Positions 1-8,921 of a DNA stretch of 64,000 nucleotides are shown one piece after another. A program made the translations under genes and the position numbers. Numbering within the stretch: the stretch's first letter is position 1; each line of letters begins with the position of its first letter. Source of the stretch: CAWGYT01 sp963826795. GTDB lineage: Bacteria > Planctomycetota > Planctomycetia > Pirellulales > Pirellulaceae. The notes beneath the pieces were generated by a model. It searched no databases. It was not told the DNA's origin and worked only from the letters and a program-made list of their open reading frames with translations. The stretch is taken from positions 124,001 through 188,000 of the forward strand of contig CAWGYT010000002.1 in the NCBI GenBank assembly GCA_963826795.1. Reading direction: 5' to 3'.

Positions 1-80
1 CAGACCCGGTCCGGGGAAACTCGTAATCTAACGCGTTCACCCGACGCGATCAAGTCCGGCCCGAATGAGATTCTGGTTGA

Positions 81-153
81 GAAAAAGGGTCGGGCCCGAA
101 AGCCGGAACGGCCCTTCGGGTGCTCCGCACTTTCGGGACTTGACCCTTTTTTC
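81..153. repeat. Imperfect inverted repeat (hairpin), module C of the repeat family
   Basis: The left arm 81-102 (GAAAAAGGGTC then CCGAAAG) pairs with the right arm 130-153 (CTTTCGG then GACCCTTTTTTC). The loop itself contains a small GC hairpin. The right arm resembles 21111-21136 (GGGACCTGACCCC then TTTTCCCAACGCG). The hairpin abuts the stop-anchored repeat at 154-226. The rest of 1-80 shows no gene. Confidence 0.6.
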
Positions 154-226
154 CCAATGCGTTTGCGGCTCGGCAGAAGCCTCCCCCGGTGCACCGACGC
201 GAATTTTCAGCCGTCACACGGCGCTA
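154..226 (-). repeat. Stop-anchored modular repeat, copy 1
   Basis: Read on the minus strand, this begins with the TAG stop of the preceding membrane-protein gene. It continues TAGCGCCGTGTGACGGCTGA, then a segment containing TCGGTGC, GAGGCTTCTGCCGAGCC and AAACGCATTGG. The same order of blocks follows pckA at 25132-25208. The first block matches the starts of the copies at 21080, 32697, 52919 and 53051. It is non-coding. See the findings for the family. Confidence 0.65.
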
Positions 227-877
227 GTGGCGCAGAAACTCGTCCAATGCCCGAGCGACTTCCTGAGGTTGTTGGTGCAAACCATAGAGCACGACGGCTG
301 CCATGACGATTCCCAGCAGCACCAAGCTGAATCCTCGCGGATTCCGCTGGACACGAACGTCGGACAAGGCGTCGCGCAAGGTCAATTCCAGCCGCCGCCA
401 ACCGTCAAGATCCTGGCCGCTCGCGCCGCCCGACACCAACTGCACATTGCGCATCGTCGGGATCGCCTCAATCGTCAGCTGCACCCCTCGGTTGGGCATA
501 ATGAGGCTCGTGCCGGCCCAGCGGCGATCCGGATCGAGTTGGCTGGCCACGGCCTCAAGCCGCGGCCGCAGCTGGTCAACGGAGATGTTGTAGACCACCA
601 AGCGAGGCCGCATCAGCATCGCGGCCAAGAGGGAAACTAAGCCATAGAGGCCGATCAACGGCAGCCAGATCCAACCTCCCAGATAAAACGCTGCCCCCTC
701 GGGCATGAACAAATCGAGGGGACCGACGATCGCCAATCCGGAGACGGCGATGGCCAGCGCCACCGTGTCTCGGCTTCCGGTGGTCAGAAAGGGCCGACGG
801 GCGAGGTTGATGCGGCCAATGAGCAGCAGGTAGATGCTGACCGGGCCGAGTGCAAGACTCAGGTGAAAGGGATCCAT
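224..877 (-). CDS. Small integral membrane protein, unknown function
   Basis: This is a 217-residue protein if started at the ATG at 877; a TTG four codons upstream is possible. The N-terminal half has about three hydrophobic helices (near residues 5-20, 40-60 and 65-90). A hydrophilic cytosol-sized region follows (about 95-185, containing the block RAGTSLIMPNRG, read here as RWAGTSLIMPNRG), then a last hydrophobic helix near residues 187-203. I recognise no family. It lies 33 bases after the M28-like peptidase gene on the same strand, so the two may be cotranscribed. Its TAG stop forms the first three bases of a repeat element (154-226), so the true ancestral C-terminus may have been replaced by the insertion. 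Confidence 0.6.
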   Translation of the reverse strand: MDPFHLSLALGPVSIYLLLIGRINLARRPFLTTGSRDTVALAIAVSGLAIVGPLDLFMPEGAAFYLGGWIWLPLIGLYGLVSLLAAMLMRPRLVVYNISVDQLRPRLEAVASQLDPDRRWAGTSLIMPNRGVQLTIEAIPTMRNVQLVSGGASGQDLDGWRRLELTLRDALSDVRVQRNPRGFSLVLLGIVMAAVVLYGLHQQPQEVARALDEFLRH

Positions 878-910
878 CAAGCTTCCCAATTGCCCTCAAA
901 AGGGGGACGA

Positions 911-1936
911 CTACTTCAGGCGGCGGAGCCATTCCCAGACGACCCAGCCGACCTTGGCGAGCGACTCGGGCGCGCACTTGTCAGGCGTATCTTCGCGGGT
1001 GTGCCAGTACGACGTCCGGGTGCCGGGCAAACCGTAATCGAAGTCGATGATGTCGCAGGCGGGGATCTTGGCGATGTCGTGCAACATCAGGTGGTCATCT
1101 CGAATCTCATATTTTTGCCGGGCGATAAACTCGTTGACACCCAGCTCGCGGGCGGTTCGCCAGATTCCTTCGACCAAGGGTCGGGAATCGCGCCAGCCCA
1201 TGCTGTGGCGCTCCTGATACAGCTGGAGATGTCGATCTCCGACCATGTCCAATAGCACCGCCGCTCGATACCGAAAGGCGGGCGGGCGCTGAACGTACTG
1301 CTGAGCAAAATAGCGCGAGCCCAGAAAGTACGGGTCGCGATCATCGTCATAGACCAGCTCTTCCCCGTCGAACAAGACCACGTCCACGCCATAATTTGAA
1401 TCGAGCGTTGGCAGCAGATGTCCCAATTCCATGAGGACCGCCACCCCGCTGGCCCCATCATTGGCCCCCAGAAAGATGCCGCGGCGCGCCTGCGGATCGG
1501 GATCTCGGTCCGGAAACGGGCGCGTATCGTAATGGGCGCACAAGATAATTCGTTCCGTTCGTTCCGGATGCCAGGAGACGATCAGGTTGGCCATTTCCAC
1601 CGGCCCGCCCGTCAAAGGATGGCGGACTCGGAATCGCTGCCAGTTCACCTGGCCTCCCACCGCCTCGCGGAAGTGCCGCTCCAGCAACTCCTGTTGACGC
1701 AGCATGCCGTCCGATCCGCTGAATCGAGGCCCCAGTTCGCAAAGCTGCTGGAGATAGCCGTAGCTGCGTGACCCATCGAGCGGATTCTCGATCGACGGGG
1801 CAGGACGATTCGACCGGCCAGGCGGGTCGGCCATCCCATCGTTGCCGGGCGAGCCGAGCATGAGGCCCACGATGAGTCCGACGGCGACGAGCACTGCGGA
1901 GCCCAGAAACACGGTTTGGCCATCGGGCCGCTTCAT
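911..1936 (-). CDS. M28-family metallopeptidase / glutaminyl-peptide cyclotransferase-like protein
   Basis: The protein has 341 residues, with an N-terminal membrane anchor or signal segment (residues 8-28) and then an M28 zinc-hydrolase fold. Candidate metal ligands are in the usual order: H135 and D137 in CAHYDTRP, D160 in GANDGASG, E192/E193 in DGEEL, D234 in LLDMVGD and H312 in YWHTRED. This pattern fits glutaminyl cyclases and M28 aminopeptidases; the sequence alone does not decide between them. It would act outside the cytoplasmic membrane. The ATG at 1936 overlaps the TGA of the sialidase-like gene as ATGA, implying translational coupling. A longer upstream start would lie inside that gene. 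Confidence 0.8.
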   Translation of the reverse strand: MKRPDGQTVFLGSAVLVAVGLIVGLMLGSPGNDGMADPPGRSNRPAPSIENPLDGSRSYGYLQQLCELGPRFSGSDGMLRQQELLERHFREAVGGQVNWQRFRVRHPLTGGPVEMANLIVSWHPERTERIILCAHYDTRPFPDRDPDPQARRGIFLGANDGASGVAVLMELGHLLPTLDSNYGVDVVLFDGEELVYDDDRDPYFLGSRYFAQQYVQRPPAFRYRAAVLLDMVGDRHLQLYQERHSMGWRDSRPLVEGIWRTARELGVNEFIARQKYEIRDDHLMLHDIAKIPACDIIDFDYGLPGTRTSYWHTREDTPDKCAPESLAKVGWVVWEWLRRLK

Positions 1937-3147
1937 GGCGATTTCTCGGATTCGAGACGGTCGGACGCCTGACGGACCCAAGCCTCATCGAACTCGGCGT
2001 GTTTCATGCTCTTGCCGCCCGACACGAAATAGCTGTACACGACATGAATTCGACCGTTCCGTCCCTGGATCACCGCCGGATAGTGATACGCTCCCTGATC
2101 GTGACGTTCAAGGTGACGAATGCGGTTCCAATGTCGGCCTTCGTCGTCGGACACCGCCACCGCCAGGCTTTGCCGGTTTTCGGTGGAGTCGTTATACACG
2201 ATCAGCCAGTGGCCATTCTGCAGGCGCACCGCGTCGATCCCGGCGCCGGGATTGGGCAACGCCGTCGACTCGACCCGTCCCCAGGTCTCCCCCTCGTCTC
2301 GGGATTCGGCAACCCGAATCCGTTCCTGAACGCCGTTCTCGCGCATGTAGGCGACCAACGTCCCGTCGTCGCGACGCAGCACACTGGGCTGGATATTCCC
2401 GAAACCGACCAGCGGCTGGCTGGCACGCCAGGTTTGCCCCTGATCATCGCTGATCGCCATCAGTGAGCAGGAGAAGGTATCGGTATACAGCGGCAGCAGG
2501 ATTCGGCCGCTGGGTAAGACGGTTGGCTTGCACCGTGGCTGCCAACCCAGTCGCTGAAAGAGCTTGTCACCGGCCTTCTGCCGGACTTGTTCCAGTTCGG
2601 CCCGCAGCGCGGCCGGCAGAGGCTCGATTCGCGCGGCCAGCTCGCGGTCCAGCAAGGGCAGAATTCGCTCGCCAAAATCGGCCGGTTTAAGCAAAACCAG
2701 CCCTTGTCGCGACCAGCGCGGTGGCCCGTCCGAACGATAGTCGTCCGAGACCAAATAATTCGTGAGGCACGACTCCCACGTGTTCGCCAAGATGGTCGGC
2801 CAGAAGAGCCACAACCGCTGCTGGGAGTCGATCATGAGACACGTATTGCAGTCCGGGAAACCCGGCGTGTCGACCAGCAAGAACGGCTCGCTCCAGCTCG
2901 ACTCGCCCGCCCGTCGACGGGCACCATAGACGGCCACGTCGTCGGAACGGCGCTCGCCCGACCCGCGATACCATGAGACCAGCAGGTCACCCTCCGACGC
3001 TTCCACAATACCGGGTGCATGATTATGCTGCGGATCAAGCGGAAAAATCAGCTCGGCCCGAAAGAAAGGCTCCGCCGCCGTCGCCGCGGGGAACCCGACC
3101 GCGACGAGACCGCACATCCACATGACTCGGCAGAACGTCAGCATCAT
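1933..3147 (-). CDS. Secreted sialidase-like (BNR/Asp-box) protein
   Basis: The 404-residue protein starts at one of two adjacent ATGs (3147 or 3144), followed by a typical signal peptide ending near ATAAEPFF. The open frame continues upstream, but that part is Arg/Cys-rich and unlike coding sequence. Three Asp-box motifs (SDDQGQTW, SRDEGETW, SDDEGRHW) and the beta-propeller-like repeats place it in the BNR/sialidase-like superfamily. The substrate is unknown: it could be an exo-sialidase or another glycan-active propeller. It is translationally coupled to the downstream M28-like gene (ATGA) and separated by 160 bases from the upstream ABC permease gene. Confidence 0.8.
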   Translation of the reverse strand: MMLTFCRVMWMCGLVAVGFPAATAAEPFFRAELIFPLDPQHNHAPGIVEASEGDLLVSWYRGSGERRSDDVAVYGARRRAGESSWSEPFLLVDTPGFPDCNTCLMIDSQQRLWLFWPTILANTWESCLTNYLVSDDYRSDGPPRWSRQGLVLLKPADFGERILPLLDRELAARIEPLPAALRAELEQVRQKAGDKLFQRLGWQPRCKPTVLPSGRILLPLYTDTFSCSLMAISDDQGQTWRASQPLVGFGNIQPSVLRRDDGTLVAYMRENGVQERIRVAESRDEGETWGRVESTALPNPGAGIDAVRLQNGHWLIVYNDSTENRQSLAVAVSDDEGRHWNRIRHLERHDQGAYHYPAVIQGRNGRIHVVYSYFVSGGKSMKHAEFDEAWVRQASDRLESEKSP

Positions 3148-3307
3148 GGATTCTCGCTGAGGGTTTCCGATTTCGCCATCCACAGGACGGGGCCCCTCCG
3201 ACGGGATCCAACGCCGCTTTAAGATAACGCATCTTCGCGCCGGCGGGAAACCATCGACGTGTTGCCGCAAGCGACGGCCCGCGGTTTTCCCGGCGTGCAC
3301 GCCCCGG

Positions 3308-4993
3308 TCAGGCGGGCGTATCCTGACTGGGATCGAACCGCAGGTACGCGCGGGCCAGCAAGAGCACGATGCAGGCGGTCGACGCGGCCAAGAGGATTCC
3401 CCCGCCAAGCACGAACACGATCGCCGCATCATCGAGCCCGCGAGGAAGAGCGCCGGCGATCTGATGGGCGGCGAAACTCCAGAGAAACGTCAGCACCAGG
3501 CCCGCGGTAAACAAGAGGCCTTTGGCGGTGAAGGTCAGCGTGGTGCGGAGGAAGATCTCGATTCCTTCCTGATTCAGGCGGTAGGGATAGAGCAGATAGA
3601 CCAAGTTGTCCACCGCGAAGATCAAGGTATTCAGGGGGGCCAACAGCAGCAGCGTGGCCAGCAGCATCCACACCGGGTAGGGACACAAGCCAAGAGTCAC
3701 CAGTAACACGGCGGCCTGAAAACCCAGAGCCAGCAGTGCCGGCGTCGCGATCTGCCCGAGCACGAGGGCGACCGGGCGGATCGGCAGCGTTTTCAGGATG
3801 GCCATCCGTTGAATGTCGCGACGAAAGTCGAACTTGAGCGCCGTCGGCAGCAGCAGGAACGAGTAGAACGTCAGTGCCGCGGAAACGTGCAGCAAGGCTT
3901 GTCGCCCATCTCGGCAGATCACGACGGGCAACAGCGCCAGTGCACCCGGCAACGCCATGGCGACCGCCAAACTGCTCCGCTGCTTGTAGGCCCCGCGCAA
4001 CTGTCGCCACATAATCGGGCCAGCTCCTCGCAGCCACCAGATCCGCGGCCTGTTCGGTGAGATCGGCGACCCGGCACCGACCGCATCCGCCGGCTCATTG
4101 GCCGCGAACGCCTGCAGGGGATACTCACGCTGCTCGCGCGCTCGCACGGTTCGCTCAAAGAACCGATCGAGGTAGAGCACCAGGCTGCCCATCGCGATCA
4201 CCAGCCCCAGGCACACCGAAAGCATCAAGCCCCAACTCGCATCCTGCGACGGGGACACAATCAGCTGGGCGAACAATTCAAACGGCAGGAGCAACGCCTG
4301 ACCGACGAGCGTGTCCAGCAGCGAGGCCGAAGAACTCAGGACGTGCATCATCAGGGACAAGGACAGGGGAGTCGTCGTGGAACGCCAATCGTCCGGGGCG
4401 CTGAAGGCAATCACCAAGGTGGAGACCAGGGCACCGCTCACCAAGATGGCAGCCGCGAGCCGCCAGCGGTGGTAACTGCGGGCATCCAGGCTGAACGCGG
4501 TGATTTCAATCGCCAGTCGCAGCAAGTCCAGGAATAACAAGGCCAACAGGGCTCCGACGAATCCGGCCCAAGGGGACGACAAGTCAGGCAACATCAGGAT
4601 GGCGAAACAGGCGGCCTTGATCCAGGTGGCATTGGCGATGCCCGCCAAGCGATACAAGACCAGGTCGCGCCGTGTGAATGGCCCCGCGCACAGCCATTCC
4701 CGCTCGGCCGACGTCCATTCAATCGCTTCCTCAGGACGTTTGAACGAGGCCTTGATGAGGTGCCAGAGCCCGTACACAAGGAAGCCGACGGGAACCAGGC
4801 GGGCAAACCGCGTGGGCTCGGTCGGTTCGCGGAACAGGACGCTCAACGCGACGTTCCCCAGCCAAACGGCGGCCAACACGACAGCCAGAATTGAAAGATA
4901 GAACCTCCGTCGACACGAGAAGGCGCGGGTGAGTCGGCGCCATTTGGCCGAGGCCTGGGCCCGCAGCAAACGTCGAAGTGCCGGGTGCAACAT
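3308..4993 (-). CDS. ABC transporter permease (ABC-2/exporter type)
   Basis: The 561-residue polytopic membrane protein has about twelve hydrophobic segments. An early soluble stretch contains EWTSAEREWLCAGPF, which is characteristic of putative ABC exporter permeases of this size. The start is the ATG at 4993, which overlaps the TGA of the ATPase gene (TGATG). A GTG one codon earlier (4996) is equally possible. The tight overlap shows that it is the membrane partner of the ATPase encoded just upstream. The exported substrate cannot be inferred. Confidence 0.8.
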   Translation of the reverse strand: MLHPALRRLLRAQASAKWRRLTRAFSCRRRFYLSILAVVLAAVWLGNVALSVLFREPTEPTRFARLVPVGFLVYGLWHLIKASFKRPEEAIEWTSAEREWLCAGPFTRRDLVLYRLAGIANATWIKAACFAILMLPDLSSPWAGFVGALLALLFLDLLRLAIEITAFSLDARSYHRWRLAAAILVSGALVSTLVIAFSAPDDWRSTTTPLSLSLMMHVLSSSASLLDTLVGQALLLPFELFAQLIVSPSQDASWGLMLSVCLGLVIAMGSLVLYLDRFFERTVRAREQREYPLQAFAANEPADAVGAGSPISPNRPRIWWLRGAGPIMWRQLRGAYKQRSSLAVAMALPGALALLPVVICRDGRQALLHVSAALTFYSFLLLPTALKFDFRRDIQRMAILKTLPIRPVALVLGQIATPALLALGFQAAVLLVTLGLCPYPVWMLLATLLLLAPLNTLIFAVDNLVYLLYPYRLNQEGIEIFLRTTLTFTAKGLLFTAGLVLTFLWSFAAHQIAGALPRGLDDAAIVFVLGGGILLAASTACIVLLLARAYLRFDPSQDTPA

Positions 4994-5743
4994 CACGGAG
5001 TGCGCCCCGTCACGCAGGCGGCCGACTCCGTGGCGCGGAAAAAGATCTCCTCCAGAGAAGCTCCATCCGTGTCAGCCGCGTATTGGTGCCGAACCTCGCC
5101 GATCGGGCCCCAATACCGTTGCTCCCCTTCGCTGAGGATCAAGACGTGCGAGCAAATGTCCTCGACCATCGCCAACAGATGCGAACTGATGATCATCGCC
5201 GCCCCGGATTCGGCTCGCTTGCAAATCGAATCCTTCAGCGCGAATCCCGTGCGGATCGAGACCCGTCAGCGGTTCGTCGAAGAAGATCGCCACCGGGTCG
5301 TGCAAGTACGCCGCACAGACGGCCAGTTTCTGCTTCATCCCGCGCGACAGGTCGCTGACCGGGGACTGCAGTTTTTTCTCGAGCTGGAAGTCGCGGACCA
5401 ACCGATCGATCTTGCCATCGGCCTCCTCCACCTGATAGGCGGACGCGGCGAAGGACAGGTGTTGCCAGACCGTCAAATCCTGAAAAAGCTGCGGGTCGTC
5501 CGGGATGTACGCCAACCGCCGCTTGGCCTCCAGCGCATCCCGCTCGATGTCAAAGCCCGCGACCGCAAGTCGGCCGCGGCTGGCGGGAATAATTCCCGCG
5601 AGCGCTCGCAAGGTCGTCGTCTTGCCCGCGCCATTGGGGCCGATCAGCCCCATGATCTGCCCTTCGGTCAACTTGAAGCTGATCCCCCGCACCGCCACCG
5701 TTTGATCGTACGCCTTGTGAAAATCCTCAACCGAAACTCGCAT
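4993..5743 (-). pseudogene. ABC transporter ATP-binding protein, interrupted by an apparent frameshift
   Basis: The first frame (from ATG 5743) has Walker A GPNGAGKTT (residues 35-43), signature LSRGMKQ (132-138) and Walker B VAIFFDEPLTGLDP (151-164). After GIRA the frame turns into nonsense. One base further on (around 5235-5243) the other frame continues naturally as LKDSICKR..., AAMIISSH with the switch histidine, then HVLILSEGE, and ends at 4993. The C-terminal part overlaps the permease start exactly as an intact operon would. The break is therefore either a sequencing indel (two bases lost or one gained in the CGCGCTG stretch) or a recent mutation. Type 'pseudogene' is used only because the given sequence does not encode one frame. 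Confidence 0.75.
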
Positions 5744-6004
5744 CCCGTCCTCCCACGATCCAGCGAACTGAGATCGCCACCAAGCACCTATCCGATTGAC
5801 TCTTGGTGTAGCCTAGCCCGGTGCAAACGACGCCGAATGAAGGACCGACGTTTTCCGCCAGGGCAGTGTGGACGTGCAGGCCGATGACCCAGCGCCGCTG
5901 ACGGGTGGACGTCGCGGAAGCCAGTAGATTGGATCGCCCATCGGCGATGCCCTGGGTCACGGAGCCGCCCTGCGGAAAAGCGAACACGAGGTCGTTCGCG
6001 GCGT

Positions 6005-7006
6005 CTAGGCCACGCGGCGAGGACGGAGCAATCCCTCGGCCAAGAGGCGATCCTCGGCCGACGGGACCGCCACCTTGGCAACCTGCGGCGATGCAGCAAT
6101 GGGTGCGACGGACAAATCGGGGACGCTGCCCGCCTCGCCGACACCGTGAATATGCAATTCTCGCTGTGGAAATGGGATCGAGAATCCGTGCTCGTCGAAA
6201 CCCAACTTGATTCGCTCCGTCAGGTCCCAGCGGACGGCCCAGTAGTTCGAGTTGATGACCCAGGGACGAACCACGAAATTGACGCTGTGGTCTCCCAGGT
6301 CGCCGACAGCGACGATCGGCGCCGGTTCGCGCAGAATCCGGGGCTCGTTGGCGAGCAGACCCTCCAAGAAGCGTTTCACGGCGACCAAGTCATCGCTGTA
6401 GGCACATCCGACCACAAGGTCGATCCGCCGTGTTGGTTTGGACGAATAATTGGTAATGTTGCCGTTGGTGATGGAACTGTTCGGGACGATGATGTCGATG
6501 TTGTCCGGCGTCCGCATCATCGTGCTGAAAATGTGGATCTCTTCGACGATTCCCTTGGTGCCTGCCGCTTCGATGAAATCGCCCACTTTGAAAGGGCGAA
6601 ACAAGATAATCATCACGCCCGCGGCAAAATTGGAGAGAGACCCTTGGAGTGCCAAGCCGACGGCCAAGCCGGCCGCGGCCAGGACGGCGGTCAACGAGGT
6701 CGTATTGACGCCCAGTTTTTCGAGCGAGGCGAGCGAGACGGCGCAGAGCAGCAGCGCGTACACGATCCGGCAGAGGAATTTCGTGAGCGTTTCGTCGATC
6801 TTCGCCTTGATCAACACATGACTCAGCACCCGCTCGGCCACTTTCGCGGCCCACTTCCCCGCGAAGAAAATCACTCCGGCGGCCACCAGGTCGGCAACCA
6901 ACTGAGGCCCCGTTTGGACGATGTATCGGTCCAGCTTGCTCTTCAGGTTGGTCAGGCCAAACCGCTCAATAATCGCAGCCGCGTCAGCCAGGATCAGTGC
7001 TTGCAT
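6005..7006 (-). CDS. Small-conductance mechanosensitive channel, MscS family
   Basis: The 333-residue protein has an N-terminal helix, two transmembrane helices and the pore-lining TM3 with the Gly/Ala-rich pattern AAAGLAVGLALQGSLSNFA. The MscS beta-domain follows (FKVGDFIEA, GIVEEIHIFSTMMRT, PNSSITNGNITNYS). The C-terminal tail of about 40 residues is Ala/Pro-rich. The product gates under membrane tension to release osmolytes. The start at ATG 7006 was chosen because GGAGAGGA lies about 12 bases upstream; the frame stays open for 28 more codons without such a signal. No gene is seen in the 261 bases between it and the ABC ATPase gene (5744-6004). Confidence 0.9.
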   Translation of the reverse strand: MQALILADAAAIIERFGLTNLKSKLDRYIVQTGPQLVADLVAAGVIFFAGKWAAKVAERVLSHVLIKAKIDETLTKFLCRIVYALLLCAVSLASLEKLGVNTTSLTAVLAAAGLAVGLALQGSLSNFAAGVMIILFRPFKVGDFIEAAGTKGIVEEIHIFSTMMRTPDNIDIIVPNSSITNGNITNYSSKPTRRIDLVVGCAYSDDLVAVKRFLEGLLANEPRILREPAPIVAVGDLGDHSVNFVVRPWVINSNYWAVRWDLTERIKLGFDEHGFSIPFPQRELHIHGVGEAGSVPDLSVAPIAASPQVAKVAVPSAEDRLLAEGLLRPRRVA

Positions 7007-7234
7007 GATGGCGTTCCGTCCTCTCCAAATATTTGGCGCCTCGTTTGTTGGGGGCGGGATCATAGTCGACCCGCTCGATTCGAGCAACACGGACCGCAGC
7101 GGCGGGTTTCTGCCTTGTCAGCCAATGCTTGCCGCGTGTTACACTTAGGGCAGACTGGAACTCCGAGGACTTCTTTCCGCCGCTCGACGTGGTGGCTGGC
7201 ATCCCCGCGGACCCTGAGAGGTTGTTAACAACGC

Positions 7235-7919
7235 ATGTCGATTCTGTTCGCTCAACAAACATCTACGCAAAGCCTCTTGGCGGCCGTCCTGTTCACCCTC
7301 ATTAGCCTGCCCGTCGGCGGAGTCGTCGGCTACCTGCTGGGCTATCGTTACAAACGTCTTTACTTAGGCGCAGCGAGAACTGGCGAGTCTTCGCGGCGAG
7401 AATTTTCGCGGCGAGCAGACCACGATCGGAATCCCCCGGCCGGCTCCCGACGGCCCACGCCCTTCTGTCGCGACGCCGTCTCCGGAGCTTGCGGCCGCAC
7501 GTGAGGCCGAAGTGCGCGCGGCGGTGCAGGCAGAGATGCAAGCAGAGATGCAGGTCGAAATCGAACGATCGCAGGAGCTAGCGCGGCACGCGCAGGCCGA
7601 ATTGCAGCAACGCGAGGCGACCCTTGCGCAGCGGGAAGCCGCGATGACCGAACTCCGCGAGGCGTTGGACGCGGCCCGCGAGCGGACGGCTCAGCTGGAA
7701 GATGAATTGGCGGCGGCCACTGCTCGAGAGGCCGAATCCTTGGCGACCTCGCCCCTTCCTCAGCCCGCTGCCAGCGGCACCGAAGCCTGGCAGATCGCCC
7801 AGTTGCATCGGGAGCAGATCACGATGCAGATGAAAATGGACGAATTGCATGAACGGATCGCCACCCTGACACACGAGCGAGACACGCTCCGAAGCCGCGT
7901 CGACCAGGTCTCGGCCTAG
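7235..7919 (+). CDS. Membrane-anchored coiled-coil protein, apparently frameshifted
   Basis: The frame from ATG 7235 encodes one hydrophobic helix (LLAAVLFTLISLPVGGVVGY) followed by RYKRLYLG, then becomes unlike protein and stops at 7504. From about 7368 the next frame reads AQRELASLRGENFRGEQ, a Pro-rich linker, and then a long Glu/Arg/Ala-rich coiled coil ending at 7919. Together they make a plausible protein of about 227 residues: one membrane helix plus a cytoplasmic coiled coil, similar in layout to DUF1043/YhcB-like or RmuC-like anchors. The junction lies at 7365-7375. Whether it is an indel error or a real break cannot be seen here. Function is unknown. Confidence 0.6.
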
Positions 7920-7955
7920 GCGATGGAACTGCGAGGCGCCGGGAGGCGCAAGTGC

Positions 7956-8828
7956 TTAAATTCCGGGCAATTCGCGAGGTACGTTGGCGAGCCGCCGCTG
8001 GGCCATCTGGACGTATGCCGGATTGCAGTCGATCCCGACGAAATCTCGATTCAGGCGCCGCGCGACGACGGCCGTCGTGCCGCTGCCCATGAAAGGATCC
8101 AGCACGATCCCTCCCGCGGGACATCCGGCAAGCACGCAGGTCTCGACCAGCGTCTCGGGGAAGACGGCAAAATGGGCTTCGCGGAACTTCGAAAGGGGGA
8201 TCGACCAGACCGTCCGTTTGTTTCGGCCCTTGGGGTGAAATGCCTGGTCCCATCGGCCATTATGCAAGTTGGCTTGGCCGCCGTTCTTGCCGCTCTCGGG
8301 TGTGCTGTTGCGTCGAAAGAAGTGATTCCGACCGCCCTTCATCCGGCTCTTTTCGGAGAACGTCACGTGCGGCTCTCGGATCGCATCGACGTCGTAGTAG
8401 TAGTCATCGCTCTTGGTTAAGAAAAACACGTACTCGTGATCGGTCGTCGGTCGATTGCGGACCGGCGAGGGCATCGCGTTCGGCTTGTGCCAGATGATAT
8501 CGCTGCGCAAGATCCAGCCGTCGGCTTGCAGCGCCAAGGCGACTCGCCAGGGCATGCCGAGCAGCTGTTTTTCGAGGTACTTGTCGCCCAAGACCACCCA
8601 CAGCGTCCCGGCTGCTTTGAGCGAACCTCGGGCGGCGCGAAAGACGTCGACCAGTCGGCGGACATAGTCATCCGGAGTTGCCTCCTGACCGATCTGGCTG
8701 GAGTCGACATAATTCCGTTGTTGATAGTACGGAGGACTGGTCACAATCGCGTCGATTGACTCCGCCGCAAAGCTCCGTAACACGGTGAGGGCGTCGCCGC
8801 AGTAAATCTGGTTCTTCGCGGGCTTCAT
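7956..8828 (-). CDS. Site-specific DNA methyltransferase (beta-class, N4-cytosine or N6-adenine)
   Basis: The protein has 290 residues. Catalytic motif IV TSPPYYQQ (residues 30-37) precedes the SAM-binding motif I LDPFMGSGTT (243-252), the order of beta-class amino-methyltransferases. SPPY is more typical of N4-cytosine enzymes, but adenine enzymes with this motif exist. Between them lies a variable target-recognition region of about 150 residues with KSDDYYYDVDAIREPH. No restriction endonuclease gene is nearby, so it looks like an orphan methyltransferase. Its recognition site cannot be read from sequence. Confidence 0.88.
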   Translation of the reverse strand: MKPAKNQIYCGDALTVLRSFAAESIDAIVTSPPYYQQRNYVDSSQIGQEATPDDYVRRLVDVFRAARGSLKAAGTLWVVLGDKYLEKQLLGMPWRVALALQADGWILRSDIIWHKPNAMPSPVRNRPTTDHEYVFFLTKSDDYYYDVDAIREPHVTFSEKSRMKGGRNHFFRRNSTPESGKNGGQANLHNGRWDQAFHPKGRNKRTVWSIPLSKFREAHFAVFPETLVETCVLAGCPAGGIVLDPFMGSGTTAVVARRLNRDFVGIDCNPAYVQMAQRRLANVPRELPGI

Positions 8829-8878
8829 GCCGCTCGCTTTCGTGTCGCAGATTCGTGTCGCAAAACGGGATCTGCCCT

Positions 8879-8914
8879 CACCCGCCGCCGATCCGCAAGC
8901 GGGTGCGGCGGGTG
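8879..8914 (-). terminator. GC-rich hairpin after argS
   Basis: A perfect 10-bp inverted repeat, CACCCGCCGC (8879-8888) and GCGGCGGGTG (8905-8914), with a 16-base loop begins 8 bases after the argS stop on the minus strand. There is no clear U-tract, so it may be a terminator or an RNA-stabilising 3' hairpin. Confidence 0.55.
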
Positions 8915-8921
8915 AACTTGG

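Noticed and set aside
3148..3432. N-terminal extension of the sialidase-like protein
   Set aside because: The first 95 codons are Arg/Cys-rich; a clear signal peptide with a ribosome binding site begins at 3147.
5727..5987. 86-codon minus-strand open frame between MscS and the ABC ATPase
   Set aside because: Too short, no family and no clear start signal; left as intergenic.
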